A DNA stretch of 12,939 nt, taken from the NCBI GenBank assembly GCA_050184225.1, contig JBFXAN010000182.1:1-12939 (forward strand), given 5' to 3'. The DNA comes from JBFXAN01 sp050184225 (GTDB lineage: Bacteria; Chloroflexota; Dehalococcoidia; CAUJGQ01). Of this stretch, positions 6,248-12,868 are shown piece by piece (the first letter of the stretch is position 1; each line of letters begins with the position of its first letter). The position numbers were made by a program, and so were the translations under genes. The notes under the pieces were generated by a model. It was not told where the DNA came from and ran no database searches. It saw only the letters and a program-made list of their open reading frames with translations.

Positions 6248-7744
6248 CTACCCAACCACAACATCCCGGTGCCCGCGCTCGGACGACCAGAAGATGCCGT
6301 TGGTCGCTGACGGCAGCGTCGGCTCCACATGCGTCGCCCCTGCCGCGATCGACTCCAACTGCTCCACCACATCGCTCATCGACGAAGCGAATAGCACCGG
6401 TCGTCCAAGCGCTGCTTCAACAGCAGCAGGCGTGCTGCTATCCAGGAATCGATGGCCGAAGTAGTCCAGCGAGGTGCGTGGCAGCACGATCATATCGCCC
6501 GGCACATCGCGAAGCTGCGCGGCAAAGTCCGCGCCGGTCAGCAATCCGGAGACGTTGATCCGCTCGCCAAAGTGAACGTTGCGCACCGGCGTCACCGTCG
6601 CCGCGATGCCCATCAACTCGGCGAACTCCTCGAATGCGCCCGCCAGCACCGGCGCGGCCAGCGTCGCACACCCCACCGCCAGCCGCACATTCGGTAGCAC
6701 CGGCTGATGCCGCCGCAGCCATGTCTTCGTCCGCCGCCAGTCGTCGAGAAACGTGCGCGTCATGCCGATGCCGTTCTCGTACTGCTGGAACCCGTCATAC
6801 GTGACCGCGCCGGGAACAGGAACGCCCGCGATCAAGTAATACTCGTCCGCCAGGTAGAGCAGCGTCGCGCCGTGCTCCCGACGGAAGGCCCGCTGCATCG
6901 GCCGCACCATCCGGATCATCGCGCGGGCGTATTCCGGTGAACAGGCGCTCATGCCATCCGTCTTGCCCACCGCGCTCATCCGCTCCTCGTACTGGATCGT
7001 CGCCCCCACCGGCACGACCGACACCGTTTGCACCGTCGGATAGAGCGCGGCAAGGTCCATCGCCGTTCGTTCCAAGGCAGCGCCGTCGTTCACCCCCGGA
7101 CAGAGCACCACCTGCGTGTGGACTCGAATGCCGAGGCTCCCCAACCGTCGGATCTGCTCGACGATATCCGGCGCGTCCTCATAGCCCAGCATCCGCCGTC
7201 GCAGCGCCGGCTCGGTGGCGTGGACGCTCACATTCAGCGGACTCAGCCGTTGCTCCTCCAATCGCCGCCAGTCCTCATCGGCGAGATTGGTCAGCGTCAC
7301 GAAGTTGCCGTGGAGGAAACTCAGCCGATAGTCGTCATCCTTGATGTAGAGTGTCCGGCGCAGCCCCTTCGGCAGCCCTTTGAGAAAACAAAAGAAGCAG
7401 GTGTTCGCGCAGATGCGCGTGCCGTCCCAGGTCGCTTCGACGAACTCCAGCCCGATATCCTCGTCCGGATGCTTCTCAAACCGGTACTGATGCTCAGAGC
7501 CGTCCTCGTGCTGCACGCTCAGCGTCACGCGGTGTTCGGCCGTGTAGAACTGGTAATCGACCACATCCCGCAACGGCCGCCCGTCCGCCGCCAGCACGCG
7601 CATTCCCGGCAACAGGCCCGCATCCGCCGCCGGACTCCCCGGTCGCACGGCATCGATCAGCCCACCACGCGGCTCCGGTGCGATCGCCCGCTCGCGTTCG
7701 CCCGTGTCACGGTCGAGAAATAAATGAACCGGGTTATATGCCAT
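6248..7744 (-). CDS. DUF512 PDZ/Fe-S (radical-SAM-like) protein
   Basis: A 498-residue protein of the family annotated as DUF512 or putative FeS-containing oxidoreductase. A PDZ-like segment comes first (about 28-66, GLIDAVRPGSPAADAGLLPG). It is followed by a CxxxCxxC motif, C112, C116 and C119 in CANTCFFCF, the spacing of a radical-SAM 4Fe-4S site. Next are KDDDYRLSFLHGNFVTLTNL (about 134-153) and SVHATEPALRRRMLG (172-186), both typical of the family. The DUF512 part fills the C-terminal half. AAGAAGG lies 5 bases before the ATG. The biochemical role of the family is not established. In other bacteria it is often found near the GTPase gene der or near lipid-synthesis genes; here it follows ispH and plsC, separated from them by a dispersed repeat. 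Confidence 0.9.
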   Translation of the reverse strand: MAYNPVHLFLDRDTGERERAIAPEPRGGLIDAVRPGSPAADAGLLPGMRVLAADGRPLRDVVDYQFYTAEHRVTLSVQHEDGSEHQYRFEKHPDEDIGLEFVEATWDGTRICANTCFFCFLKGLPKGLRRTLYIKDDDYRLSFLHGNFVTLTNLADEDWRRLEEQRLSPLNVSVHATEPALRRRMLGYEDAPDIVEQIRRLGSLGIRVHTQVVLCPGVNDGAALERTAMDLAALYPTVQTVSVVPVGATIQYEERMSAVGKTDGMSACSPEYARAMIRMVRPMQRAFRREHGATLLYLADEYYLIAGVPVPGAVTYDGFQQYENGIGMTRTFLDDWRRTKTWLRRHQPVLPNVRLAVGCATLAAPVLAGAFEEFAELMGIAATVTPVRNVHFGERINVSGLLTGADFAAQLRDVPGDMIVLPRTSLDYFGHRFLDSSTPAAVEAALGRPVLFASSMSDVVEQLESIAAGATHVEPTLPSATNGIFWSSERGHRDVVVG

Positions 7745-7797
7745 CGCGCCCTTCTTATACTTGAGGCGTGCTCATGAATGAGAACCATCGGTCCTCA

Positions 7798-7871
7798 TGT
7801 CATCCTGAGCGAAGCGAAGGATCTCGGTCGCTGCTGAACTTCCGAGATCCTTCGCTTCGCTCAGGATGACA
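7798..7871. repeat. Dispersed perfect inverted repeat, 30-bp stem
   Basis: Positions 7798-7827 and 7842-7871 are exact inverted copies containing CATCCTGAGCGAAGCGAAGG, around a 14-base loop. I recognise this as a family seen in intergenic regions of many GC-rich bacteria. It carries no gene. It sits between ispH and the DUF512 gene, where as RNA it would make a strong hairpin, though without a T run. No target-site duplication is evident. Confidence 0.9.
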
Positions 7872-7907
7872 CGGTAGAGGCCCCATGAGAACGAGGTAGC
7901 GCGCGAA

Positions 7908-8768
7908 TCAACCCGCGGCGCCGATCTCCTCCAGCCGCTGCACCACATCCTCGATCGCGTAATCCGGCGTCGAAGCGCCAGCAGTGACGCCGACCCGCTC
8001 GACGCCCGCAAACCACACCGGCTGCAGCTCCTCCCGCGTCTCGATGTGATAGGCGCGTGCCCCTTCCTCCTCGCAGACCTCGGCGAGGTGGCGGGTGTTC
8101 GCGCTCTCCTTGCCGCCGACCACGACGACAACATCGACCCCGTGAGCAAGCTCCCGCGCCGCCGCCTGCTGTCCCGTCGTCGCGTTGCACAGCGTATTGA
8201 TCACGCGCAACTCGCTGATTTTGTGCATCCGTGCCGTCAGCAGCCGGTTGACGAAGGCGGCAAAATGCGCCTCGGTGTGCGTCGTCTGCACCAGCACCCC
8301 GACCCGCGACGGCAGGTCATCCGGCAACGTGTCGATCTCATCTTCCGAACGCAACACGATCGCCTTGCCTCGTCCCCAGCCGAGAATCCCCCGCGTCTCC
8401 TTGTGCTCCGGGTCGCCGTAGACGATCACGGCAAACCCCTCGTTCACCATCTTCTTCGCCCACTGCTGCGCCCGCGTCACGATCGGACAGGTCGTATCGA
8501 CCAGTTCGTAGCCGCGCGTCTCCGCCTCCTCGATCACCGCCGGCCCGACGCCGTGCGCCGTGATCGCCAGTCTTCGGCCGCCGACATCATCGAGCGTGGC
8601 CACGACATCGAGTCCCCGATCCTTGAGCCGCCCCACAACCTGCGGATTGTGCACGACCGAGCCAAGGCTGGCGATCGGCCGCCCCGTCTCCGACTCCTGC
8701 TCCATCATCTCGACGGCCCGCCGCACGCCGAAACAGAACCCCATGTCGCGCGATCTAATGATTTCCAT
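7908..8768 (-). CDS. ispH: 4-hydroxy-3-methylbut-2-enyl diphosphate reductase
   Basis: The last enzyme of the MEP pathway, a cytosolic Fe-S protein that reduces HMBPP to IPP and DMAPP. All family markers are present in 286 residues. The three cluster cysteines are C12 (GFCFGV), C94 (DTTCP) and C194 (NTLCNATTGQ). Substrate-binding residues are H40 in VVHNPQVV, H72 in AHGV, H122 and E124 in EHKETRG, QTTHTE (161-166), S222 and N224 in KESANT, and the serine of GASTPD. The start at 8768 fits the family N-terminus (MEIIRSRDMGFCFG); the AGGAAAG upstream is rather far from it. It follows plsC by 51 bases that include a dispersed repeat. The presence of ispH indicates use of the MEP rather than the mevalonate route. 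Confidence 0.96.
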   Translation of the reverse strand: MEIIRSRDMGFCFGVRRAVEMMEQESETGRPIASLGSVVHNPQVVGRLKDRGLDVVATLDDVGGRRLAITAHGVGPAVIEEAETRGYELVDTTCPIVTRAQQWAKKMVNEGFAVIVYGDPEHKETRGILGWGRGKAIVLRSEDEIDTLPDDLPSRVGVLVQTTHTEAHFAAFVNRLLTARMHKISELRVINTLCNATTGQQAAARELAHGVDVVVVVGGKESANTRHLAEVCEEEGARAYHIETREELQPVWFAGVERVGVTAGASTPDYAIEDVVQRLEEIGAAG

Positions 8769-8789
8769 CGAAGTAACCAGCTTTCCTAA

Positions 8790-8865
8790 TGAACCGCAGA
8801 GACACAGAGTCGCAGAGTTTTACGTTCTAATACTGTCTCTGTGTCCTCCGCGTCTCTGTGGTTCA
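8790..8865. repeat. Dispersed imperfect inverted repeat at the plsC end
   Basis: TGAACCGCAGAGACACAGAG at 8790 is mirrored imperfectly by the segment ending TCTCTGTGGTTCA at 8865. This is a widespread bacterial intergenic repeat with units like ACCACAGAGACGCGGAGGAC. The downstream arm lies within the plsC reading frame, and the plsC stop codon is in the loop. Confidence 0.85.
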
Positions 8866-9560
8866 AATCGCTCTCCGTCGCCGTAGACGCCTCGGTACTT
8901 CGGCGGTAGCAGCGCGGCGATGCGGCCCATGATCTCGTCGGTGCCGGCTTGAACCTGTTCGGCGTTGATCCGGCGGCTTGCGGGCAGCGTGAACGGCTCG
9001 CCGATCACCACGCGAATACGCGGGTTGCGGAGCAGCACCATCGGCGTGCGGATCGCTTCCGTGCCCGTGATGCCGACGGGCAGCAACGGCGCCCCCGTCC
9101 GCAGTGCAATCAGCGCCGTGCCGGGATGCGGCGGCCCCATCCCGTTCCCGTGGCTGCGGTGACCTTCCGGAAACATGCCGAGCACACCACCCTCTTTCAG
9201 GATACCCTGCGCCTGCCGGAGCGCGGCCAGATCCGCCTCAAACCGCCGCACCGGAAATGCGCCGAACCACCGATAGAATGCTCCGGCCTTCGTCTCGAAG
9301 AGCTCCTGCTTCGCCATGAATCGGATTCGGCGCGGAATCGCCGACCCCAACAGCGGCGGGTCGGCGTTGTTCAGGTGATTGGCAACCACGATCAGCGGCC
9401 CGTCCGCCGGCACATGCTCGACGCCGACGACCTCATAGCGGCCAAAAATCCAGATCACCGACCGCAACAGCCGGGTCATCAGCCGGTAGAAGGTCGCGTG
9501 CCATGGCCCTGCGAGGCGATCGCCCCATCGCGCTGCGGCGCGTTGAGCGTTCTCAGTCAT
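8820..9560 (-). CDS. plsC: 1-acyl-sn-glycerol-3-phosphate acyltransferase
   Basis: This membrane-associated enzyme acylates lysophosphatidic acid to phosphatidic acid in phospholipid synthesis. The 246-residue protein has the acyltransferase blocks in order: the catalytic HX4D box, H62 and D67, in NHLNNADPP (unusual between the His and Asp); FPVRRF (102-107), equivalent to the usual G-x-x-F/I-x-R region; FPEGHRS (130-136); and PVGITGTE (161-168). A hydrophobic N-terminal stretch (about 27-40) may anchor it. The ATG overlaps the cmk stop as ATGA, so the two are probably co-translated. After about residue 230 the protein is encoded by a dispersed repeat (FEPQRRGGHRDSIRT), so the native C-terminus has been replaced or extended. 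The catalytic core is intact. Confidence 0.92.
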   Translation of the reverse strand: MTENAQRAAARWGDRLAGPWHATFYRLMTRLLRSVIWIFGRYEVVGVEHVPADGPLIVVANHLNNADPPLLGSAIPRRIRFMAKQELFETKAGAFYRWFGAFPVRRFEADLAALRQAQGILKEGGVLGMFPEGHRSHGNGMGPPHPGTALIALRTGAPLLPVGITGTEAIRTPMVLLRNPRIRVVIGEPFTLPASRRINAEQVQAGTDEIMGRIAALLPPKYRGVYGDGERFEPQRRGGHRDSIRT

Positions 9561-10249
9561 CGTGCCGGCTCAACTTCGACCGCGCCGCGCTCCCGCGCCA
9601 GCGCCACGATCTCCTCGACAACCTGATCCAGCGTCAGCGGGTCACTATCGATCATCACCGCGTCCTCCGCCGGTTTCAGCGGCGACACCTCCCGGCCACT
9701 GTCGATCCGGTCGCGCTGTTCCAGACCGGCGCGCACCTGCGCCGCCGTCTCGACCCGCCCCTTCTGCGCCAGTTCCTCCTGGCGCCGCACCGCTCGCACC
9801 TCGATCGACGCGATCAGGAACACTTTCAACGTTGCATCCGGCAGGACCACCGTGCCGATGTCGCGGCCGGCCATCACCACGTCCGCCGGCGATGCCTCCC
9901 GCTGAATCCGGACCAGCGCCCGCCGCACCCCTGGCATCGCCGACACATGCGAAACCGCCTGCTCGACGGCTGCATCGCGGAGAAACGGCGTCACGTCGCG
10001 GCCCTCCACGCTGATGCTGCACATCTCCCGCCGGTCGGCCGGGGGCGGACCGATCTGCAGCACCGCCGATTCCGCCAGCGCGGTCAGTCCATCCCCGTCG
10101 GCGATGTCGGTGCCGCGTTGCAACGCCAGCCAGGTGACCGCGCGATACATCGCGCCGGTATCGACAAACGGATAGCCGAGTCGCGCGGCGACACGGCTGC
10201 CGGCGGCACTCTTGCCGGAGGCGCTGGGACCATCGATGGCGATGCGGAT
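9557..10249 (-). CDS. cmk: Cytidylate kinase
   Basis: This kinase phosphorylates CMP and dCMP using ATP, in the cytosol. With the start proposed here it has 230 residues, the usual length. The P-loop GPSASGKS (7-14), DTGAMYRAV (30-38), GRDIGTVVLPDA and the late RDRIDSGREVSPLKPAEDA are all family hallmarks. There is no ATG, GTG or TTG in frame between the upstream stop (near 10367) and the P-loop; the first ATG, at 10150, would remove the nucleotide-binding loop. The best start is ATC at 10249: GGAGG lies 5 bases ahead, and the product then begins MRIAIDGPSASGKS, as the family does. AUC starts are very rare, so a base error (ATG read as ATC) is an alternative. The stop overlaps the plsC start. 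Confidence 0.9.
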   Translation of the reverse strand: MRIAIDGPSASGKSAAGSRVAARLGYPFVDTGAMYRAVTWLALQRGTDIADGDGLTALAESAVLQIGPPPADRREMCSISVEGRDVTPFLRDAAVEQAVSHVSAMPGVRRALVRIQREASPADVVMAGRDIGTVVLPDATLKVFLIASIEVRAVRRQEELAQKGRVETAAQVRAGLEQRDRIDSGREVSPLKPAEDAVMIDSDPLTLDQVVEEIVALARERGAVEVEPAR

Positions 10250-10285
10250 GGAGACCTCCGAGGCGCGGCTGACGTTTGCCCATAG

Positions 10286-10291
10286 AGTATA
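10286..10291 (-). promoter_or_regulatory. Putative -10 element of cmk
   Basis: Minus-strand TATACT would start transcription near 10279, leaving a leader of about 30 bases with GGAGG just before the proposed ATC start. No convincing -35 is present. An ATG at 10283 on this strand is in another frame. Confidence 0.4.
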
Positions 10292-10324
10292 TCGCGACGC
10301 CGCGCCTACGCGGGCGAAACGGCA

Positions 10325-10353
10325 TTGACTGCACCAACCGTGCCCGGTACGCT
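10325..10353 (+). promoter_or_regulatory. Promoter of the Tat-signal protein gene
   Basis: TTGACT (10325-10330), a 17-base spacer and TACGCT (10348-10353). Transcription would begin near 10360, 20 bases before the ATG at 10381. It is divergent from the cmk promoter. Confidence 0.55.
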
Positions 10354-10380
10354 CCGGTAAATTTTACATGGGATGTTCGC

Positions 10381-10917
10381 ATGGCACATGATCCGGTGGG
10401 AAAGCGGAACCGGCGTCGCGCGATGCTCGGCATGACGGGCGCGGCGCTCGCGGCCGGCGCAGCTGGGGCGATCAGCGGGGGCAGGCGGGCGACGGCGGGT
10501 CGCGACGACCCGGCGATCGTCGGCGCATGGCTGGTGCGCTGGCGCGGCGCCACCCGCCAGCACCTGCGCACCTGGGCCTTCCTCCCCGGCGGCGTCGCGC
10601 TCGAATTCGATGCACCCGTTGACACAACCACCGACCCCACCGACGCGGAGAACACGCTCGAGTACGGCGCCGCCGGCCTCGGCCAGTGGGTCCAGACCGG
10701 CTTCCACGACTTCGCCTTCACCGTCCTCGAGATCAAATACGACGACCGGGCGAACCCCACCTCCATCGTCAAGCTCACCGGCACAGTCACGCTCGATGTT
10801 GTAGGCGGCACATGGCAGGGCACGCGCACCCTGGAAGAAACCACACCGGACGGCCAGATAATCGTCAAGCTCGAGCCGGTACCGATGAGCGCGACCCGCA
10901 TCAAAGTGGAAGCCTAG
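10381..10917 (+). CDS. Tat-exported protein of unknown function, possibly lipocalin-like
   Basis: A 178-residue protein. The N-terminus has a twin-arginine type signal: RNRRRAMLGM (about 9-18) followed by the Ala/Gly-rich TGAALAAGAAGAIS. The mature part begins near DDPAIVGAWLVRWRG and is rich in alternating hydrophobic residues with many glycines (FLPGGVALEF, GLGQWVQTG, FAFTVLEIKYD, KLTGTVTLDV, GGTWQGTRTL). This suggests an all-beta barrel of the lipocalin-like kind common in secreted proteins of related bacteria. No catalytic motif or cysteine pair is seen. The start at 10381 is preferred over the in-frame ATG at 10276 because the promoter lies between them and the signal peptide follows it. 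The Shine-Dalgarno is poor. The gene stands alone, and its function is unknown. Confidence 0.75.
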   Translation: MAHDPVGKRNRRRAMLGMTGAALAAGAAGAISGGRRATAGRDDPAIVGAWLVRWRGATRQHLRTWAFLPGGVALEFDAPVDTTTDPTDAENTLEYGAAGLGQWVQTGFHDFAFTVLEIKYDDRANPTSIVKLTGTVTLDVVGGTWQGTRTLEETTPDGQIIVKLEPVPMSATRIKVEA

Positions 10918-10935
10918 AGCATACTGGCCCCGTCT

Positions 10936-10953
10936 CCTTCCCCGCGGGGAAGG
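10936..10953. terminator. Palindrome after the Tat-signal gene, possible terminator
   Basis: CCTTCCCCGCGGGGAAGG is a perfect 18-base palindrome 18 bases after the stop codon. It resembles the core of the repeats at 1284 and 11093. There is no T run, so termination is uncertain. Confidence 0.4.
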
Positions 10954-11021
10954 GGGTACTTCTGTCCGTATTCCCGCGCATGCCGTGCCTCGTCCCCTTC
11001 CCCCGCACGGAACAGAGTGCC

Positions 11022-11072
11022 TACACTCACCAGAGCACCAGCCCAACCGCGCAGAAACCGCAACGGGCTGGT
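11022..11072 (+). promoter_or_regulatory. Possible -10 and leader hairpin upstream of the M20 gene
   Basis: TACACT (11022-11027) could be a -10 with transcription from about 11034, but no -35 is seen. Just after it ACCAGCCC (11037-11044) is mirrored by GGGCTGGT (11065-11072) around a 20-base loop. The remainder of 10954-11092 shows nothing else. Confidence 0.3.
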
Positions 11073-11092
11073 CCTGATACCCTCGCTCGACG

Positions 11093-11138
11093 AGGACTCC
11101 CCCTTCCCTGCGAGGGAAGGGGGCCGGGGGGTTAGGTA
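11093..11138 (+). repeat. 39-base palindromic repeat, copy 3, touching a start codon
   Basis: Positions 11093-11131 are identical to 108-146, and the shared TTAGGTA continues to 11138, the first base of the M20 start codon. No other ribosome binding site exists, so the AAGGGGG (11117-11123) or GGGGGG (11126-11131) of the repeat would have to serve. Confidence 0.9.
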
Positions 11139-12445
11139 TGATCGACTGGGACGCCATCCACGAAGAGGCTATCGACATCCTCTCCCGCTACATCCAGGTG
11201 GATACCTCCAATCCCCCCGGACGCGAGCGGGCTGCCTGCGAGTTCCTCGGCGAGATCTTGCGGCGCGAGGGGATCGACTTCGAGTTGTTCGATGCCGGCG
11301 GTGACGATCGCGTCTCGCTGCGGGCCGTGCTCCCCGGCGACGGCAGCGCCCGGCCGTTGATGCTGCTCAACCATACCGACGTGGTCCCGGTCGAGCGTCA
11401 GTACTGGGACGTCGATCCGTTCAGCGGTTTGGTCAAAGACGGCTGCATCTGGGGCCGCGGCGCCCTCGATATGAAAGGGCTTGGCGTCTCGCAGCTCATC
11501 ACCTTCCTCCTGCTCAAGCGGCAGGGCATACCCCTGACCCGCGACCTCATCTTCTTCGCCGTCGCCGATGAAGAGGCCGGCGGACAGTTTGGCATCGAGT
11601 GGCTGGAGCAGCACCATCCGGAATCGCTCGACGCCGAGTACGTGATCAATGAAGGCGGCGGTGGTATCACCGAGCTCTTCGGCGTCGAGCGCCCGGTCTT
11701 CACCATCGCCGTGGCGGAAAAGGGCCCGCTCTGGCTGCGGCTCGTCGCCGAGGGCCGCCCCGGTCATGGCTCAATGCCCCATGACGACAACGCGCTCGAC
11801 CGGCTCATCCGGGCGATGGACCGCGTTCAGCACTGGGAACGGGAGATGACCGTCTCGCCGCTGCTCGACGAATACTTCAACCGGCTCCAGCGCGCCGGTG
11901 TCTTCAAAGGCGATGCCACGATCGACGCGCTCCGCCGCGATGCCGAATCCGACCCCCGCATCCGCGCCCTTCTCCAAAACACGATCAGCGCCACCACGAT
12001 CGCCGCCGGCATCAAGCACAACGTCATCCCCGCCCGTGCCGAGGCGACGCTCGATTGCCGCCTCCTCCCCGGCGTCAACCCCGACGACTTTACCCGCGAA
12101 ATCGAGCACGTCATCGACGACGACAAAGTCACCGTCGAGCGCGTCTTCGCCGGCTGGTCCGACGCCAACCCCTTCGACACGCATCTCTTCTCCGTGATCG
12201 AAGATGTCGTCAAGGAGCACGTCGAAGATGCCGTCGTCGCGCCGGGCATGACCGTCGGCTTCACCGATAGCCGCGTCTTCCGCAACCGTGGCGTCGTCGC
12301 CTACGGCTTCTCCGGCGAGCTAAACCAACCGGAATACGCCCGCACCTTCCACGGCCACAACGAACGCATCGGCCTCGACAGTCTCAAGCTCAGCTGTCAG
12401 ATGGTGTACGAAGTCACCCGCCGCATGTGCGCCAGGGAGGGCTAG
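11138..12445 (+). CDS. M20 family metallohydrolase (ArgE/DapE/ACY1-like)
   Basis: A 435-residue zinc-dependent amidohydrolase or peptidase, probably cytosolic since no signal peptide is seen. The family motifs are in order: H79 and D81 in NHTDVVP; D111 in GRGALDMKG, the bridging metal ligand; E145 (general base) and E146 in ADEEAGG; NEGGGG (171-176); GRPGHGSMPH (206-215) at the start of the dimerisation domain; and H405 in FHGHNERI, the last metal ligand. The start MIDWDAIHEEAIDILSRYIQ fits close relatives, so 11138 is well placed even though the bases before it are a repeat. Members remove acyl groups from amino acids or split dipeptides. The substrate here cannot be read from sequence and is not clearly acetylornithine or succinyl-diaminopimelate. 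It is followed after 6 bases by a thioesterase-like gene, likely in the same operon. Confidence 0.93.
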   Translation: MIDWDAIHEEAIDILSRYIQVDTSNPPGRERAACEFLGEILRREGIDFELFDAGGDDRVSLRAVLPGDGSARPLMLLNHTDVVPVERQYWDVDPFSGLVKDGCIWGRGALDMKGLGVSQLITFLLLKRQGIPLTRDLIFFAVADEEAGGQFGIEWLEQHHPESLDAEYVINEGGGGITELFGVERPVFTIAVAEKGPLWLRLVAEGRPGHGSMPHDDNALDRLIRAMDRVQHWEREMTVSPLLDEYFNRLQRAGVFKGDATIDALRRDAESDPRIRALLQNTISATTIAAGIKHNVIPARAEATLDCRLLPGVNPDDFTREIEHVIDDDKVTVERVFAGWSDANPFDTHLFSVIEDVVKEHVEDAVVAPGMTVGFTDSRVFRNRGVVAYGFSGELNQPEYARTFHGHNERIGLDSLKLSCQMVYEVTRRMCAREG

Positions 12446-12451
12446 TCACCG

Positions 12452-12850
12452 ATGCGAACCGGCCTCGCTCCCGGCATGTCCTACACCACCACCGAGGGCC
12501 GCGAAACCGCCGACTCGATCCGCACCCTCGACGGCGCCGCCCCCGCTCTTCTGCTCGCCGACCTCGCCGGCACGATGGAGCGCACCGCCCGCAAGTGGCT
12601 CACCGATTTCTGCGAAGGCGACGAGCAATCCGTCGGCGTCTTCGTCTGCGTCGAACGCCCCGACACCATCCCCGACGCCCACCAGATCACCGCTACCGCC
12701 ACGCTCCGCCGGATCGACGGCCGCCGCTACACCTTCGACATCACCGCCGTCAACGAACACGGCACCATCGTCGCCACCGGCGAACACGAACGTCGCATCA
12801 TCCTGCGACGGCGGTACGAGAACCCCTCCCCCGGCCCCTCCCCCCGCTGA
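12452..12850 (+). CDS. Hot-dog thioesterase-like protein (FlK-like)
   Basis: A 132-residue protein with a single hot-dog fold. The helix region APALLLADLAGTMERTARKWL (about 30-50) corresponds to the hot-dog helix with a possible catalytic E43. The strands VGVFVCVERP, ITATATLRRIDGRRYTFDITAV and IVATGEHERRIIL follow. The pattern is like fluoroacetyl-CoA thioesterase FlK, including the GEHER near the end. The histidine that FlK has after its CVT strand is replaced here (C66-V-E-R69), so the activity or substrate may differ. GGGAGG (12435-12440), inside the end of the M20 gene, lies 11 bases before the ATG. The last residues (NPSPGPSPR) come from a GC-rich repeat. Pairing with the M20 hydrolase suggests a shared acyl or amide catabolic step, which is speculative. 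Confidence 0.75.
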   Translation: MRTGLAPGMSYTTTEGRETADSIRTLDGAAPALLLADLAGTMERTARKWLTDFCEGDEQSVGVFVCVERPDTIPDAHQITATATLRRIDGRRYTFDITAVNEHGTIVATGEHERRIILRRRYENPSPGPSPR

Positions 12851-12868
12851 CGCGCGGAGCGGGGAGCT
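12827..12868. repeat. GC-rich imperfect palindromic repeat at the thioesterase end
   Basis: CTCCCCCCGCT and AGCGGGGAG form an imperfect stem around GACGCGCGG. The CCCTCCCCCGGCCCCTC ahead of it is like the other C/G-rich repeats of the window. It encodes the final residues and stop of the thioesterase-like gene and may act as its transcription end. From 12869 to 12939 nothing is recognised. Confidence 0.65.

Noticed and set aside
9645..10904. Minus-strand open frame of 419 codons covering the cmk region
   Set aside because: It runs through the P-loop coding bases in the wrong frame (GKRQPRLGG...), while the cmk frame gives the full kinase.
10306..11178. Minus-strand open frame of 290 codons
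   Set aside because: It lies opposite the Tat-signal gene and reads through the repeats; no domain is recognisable.
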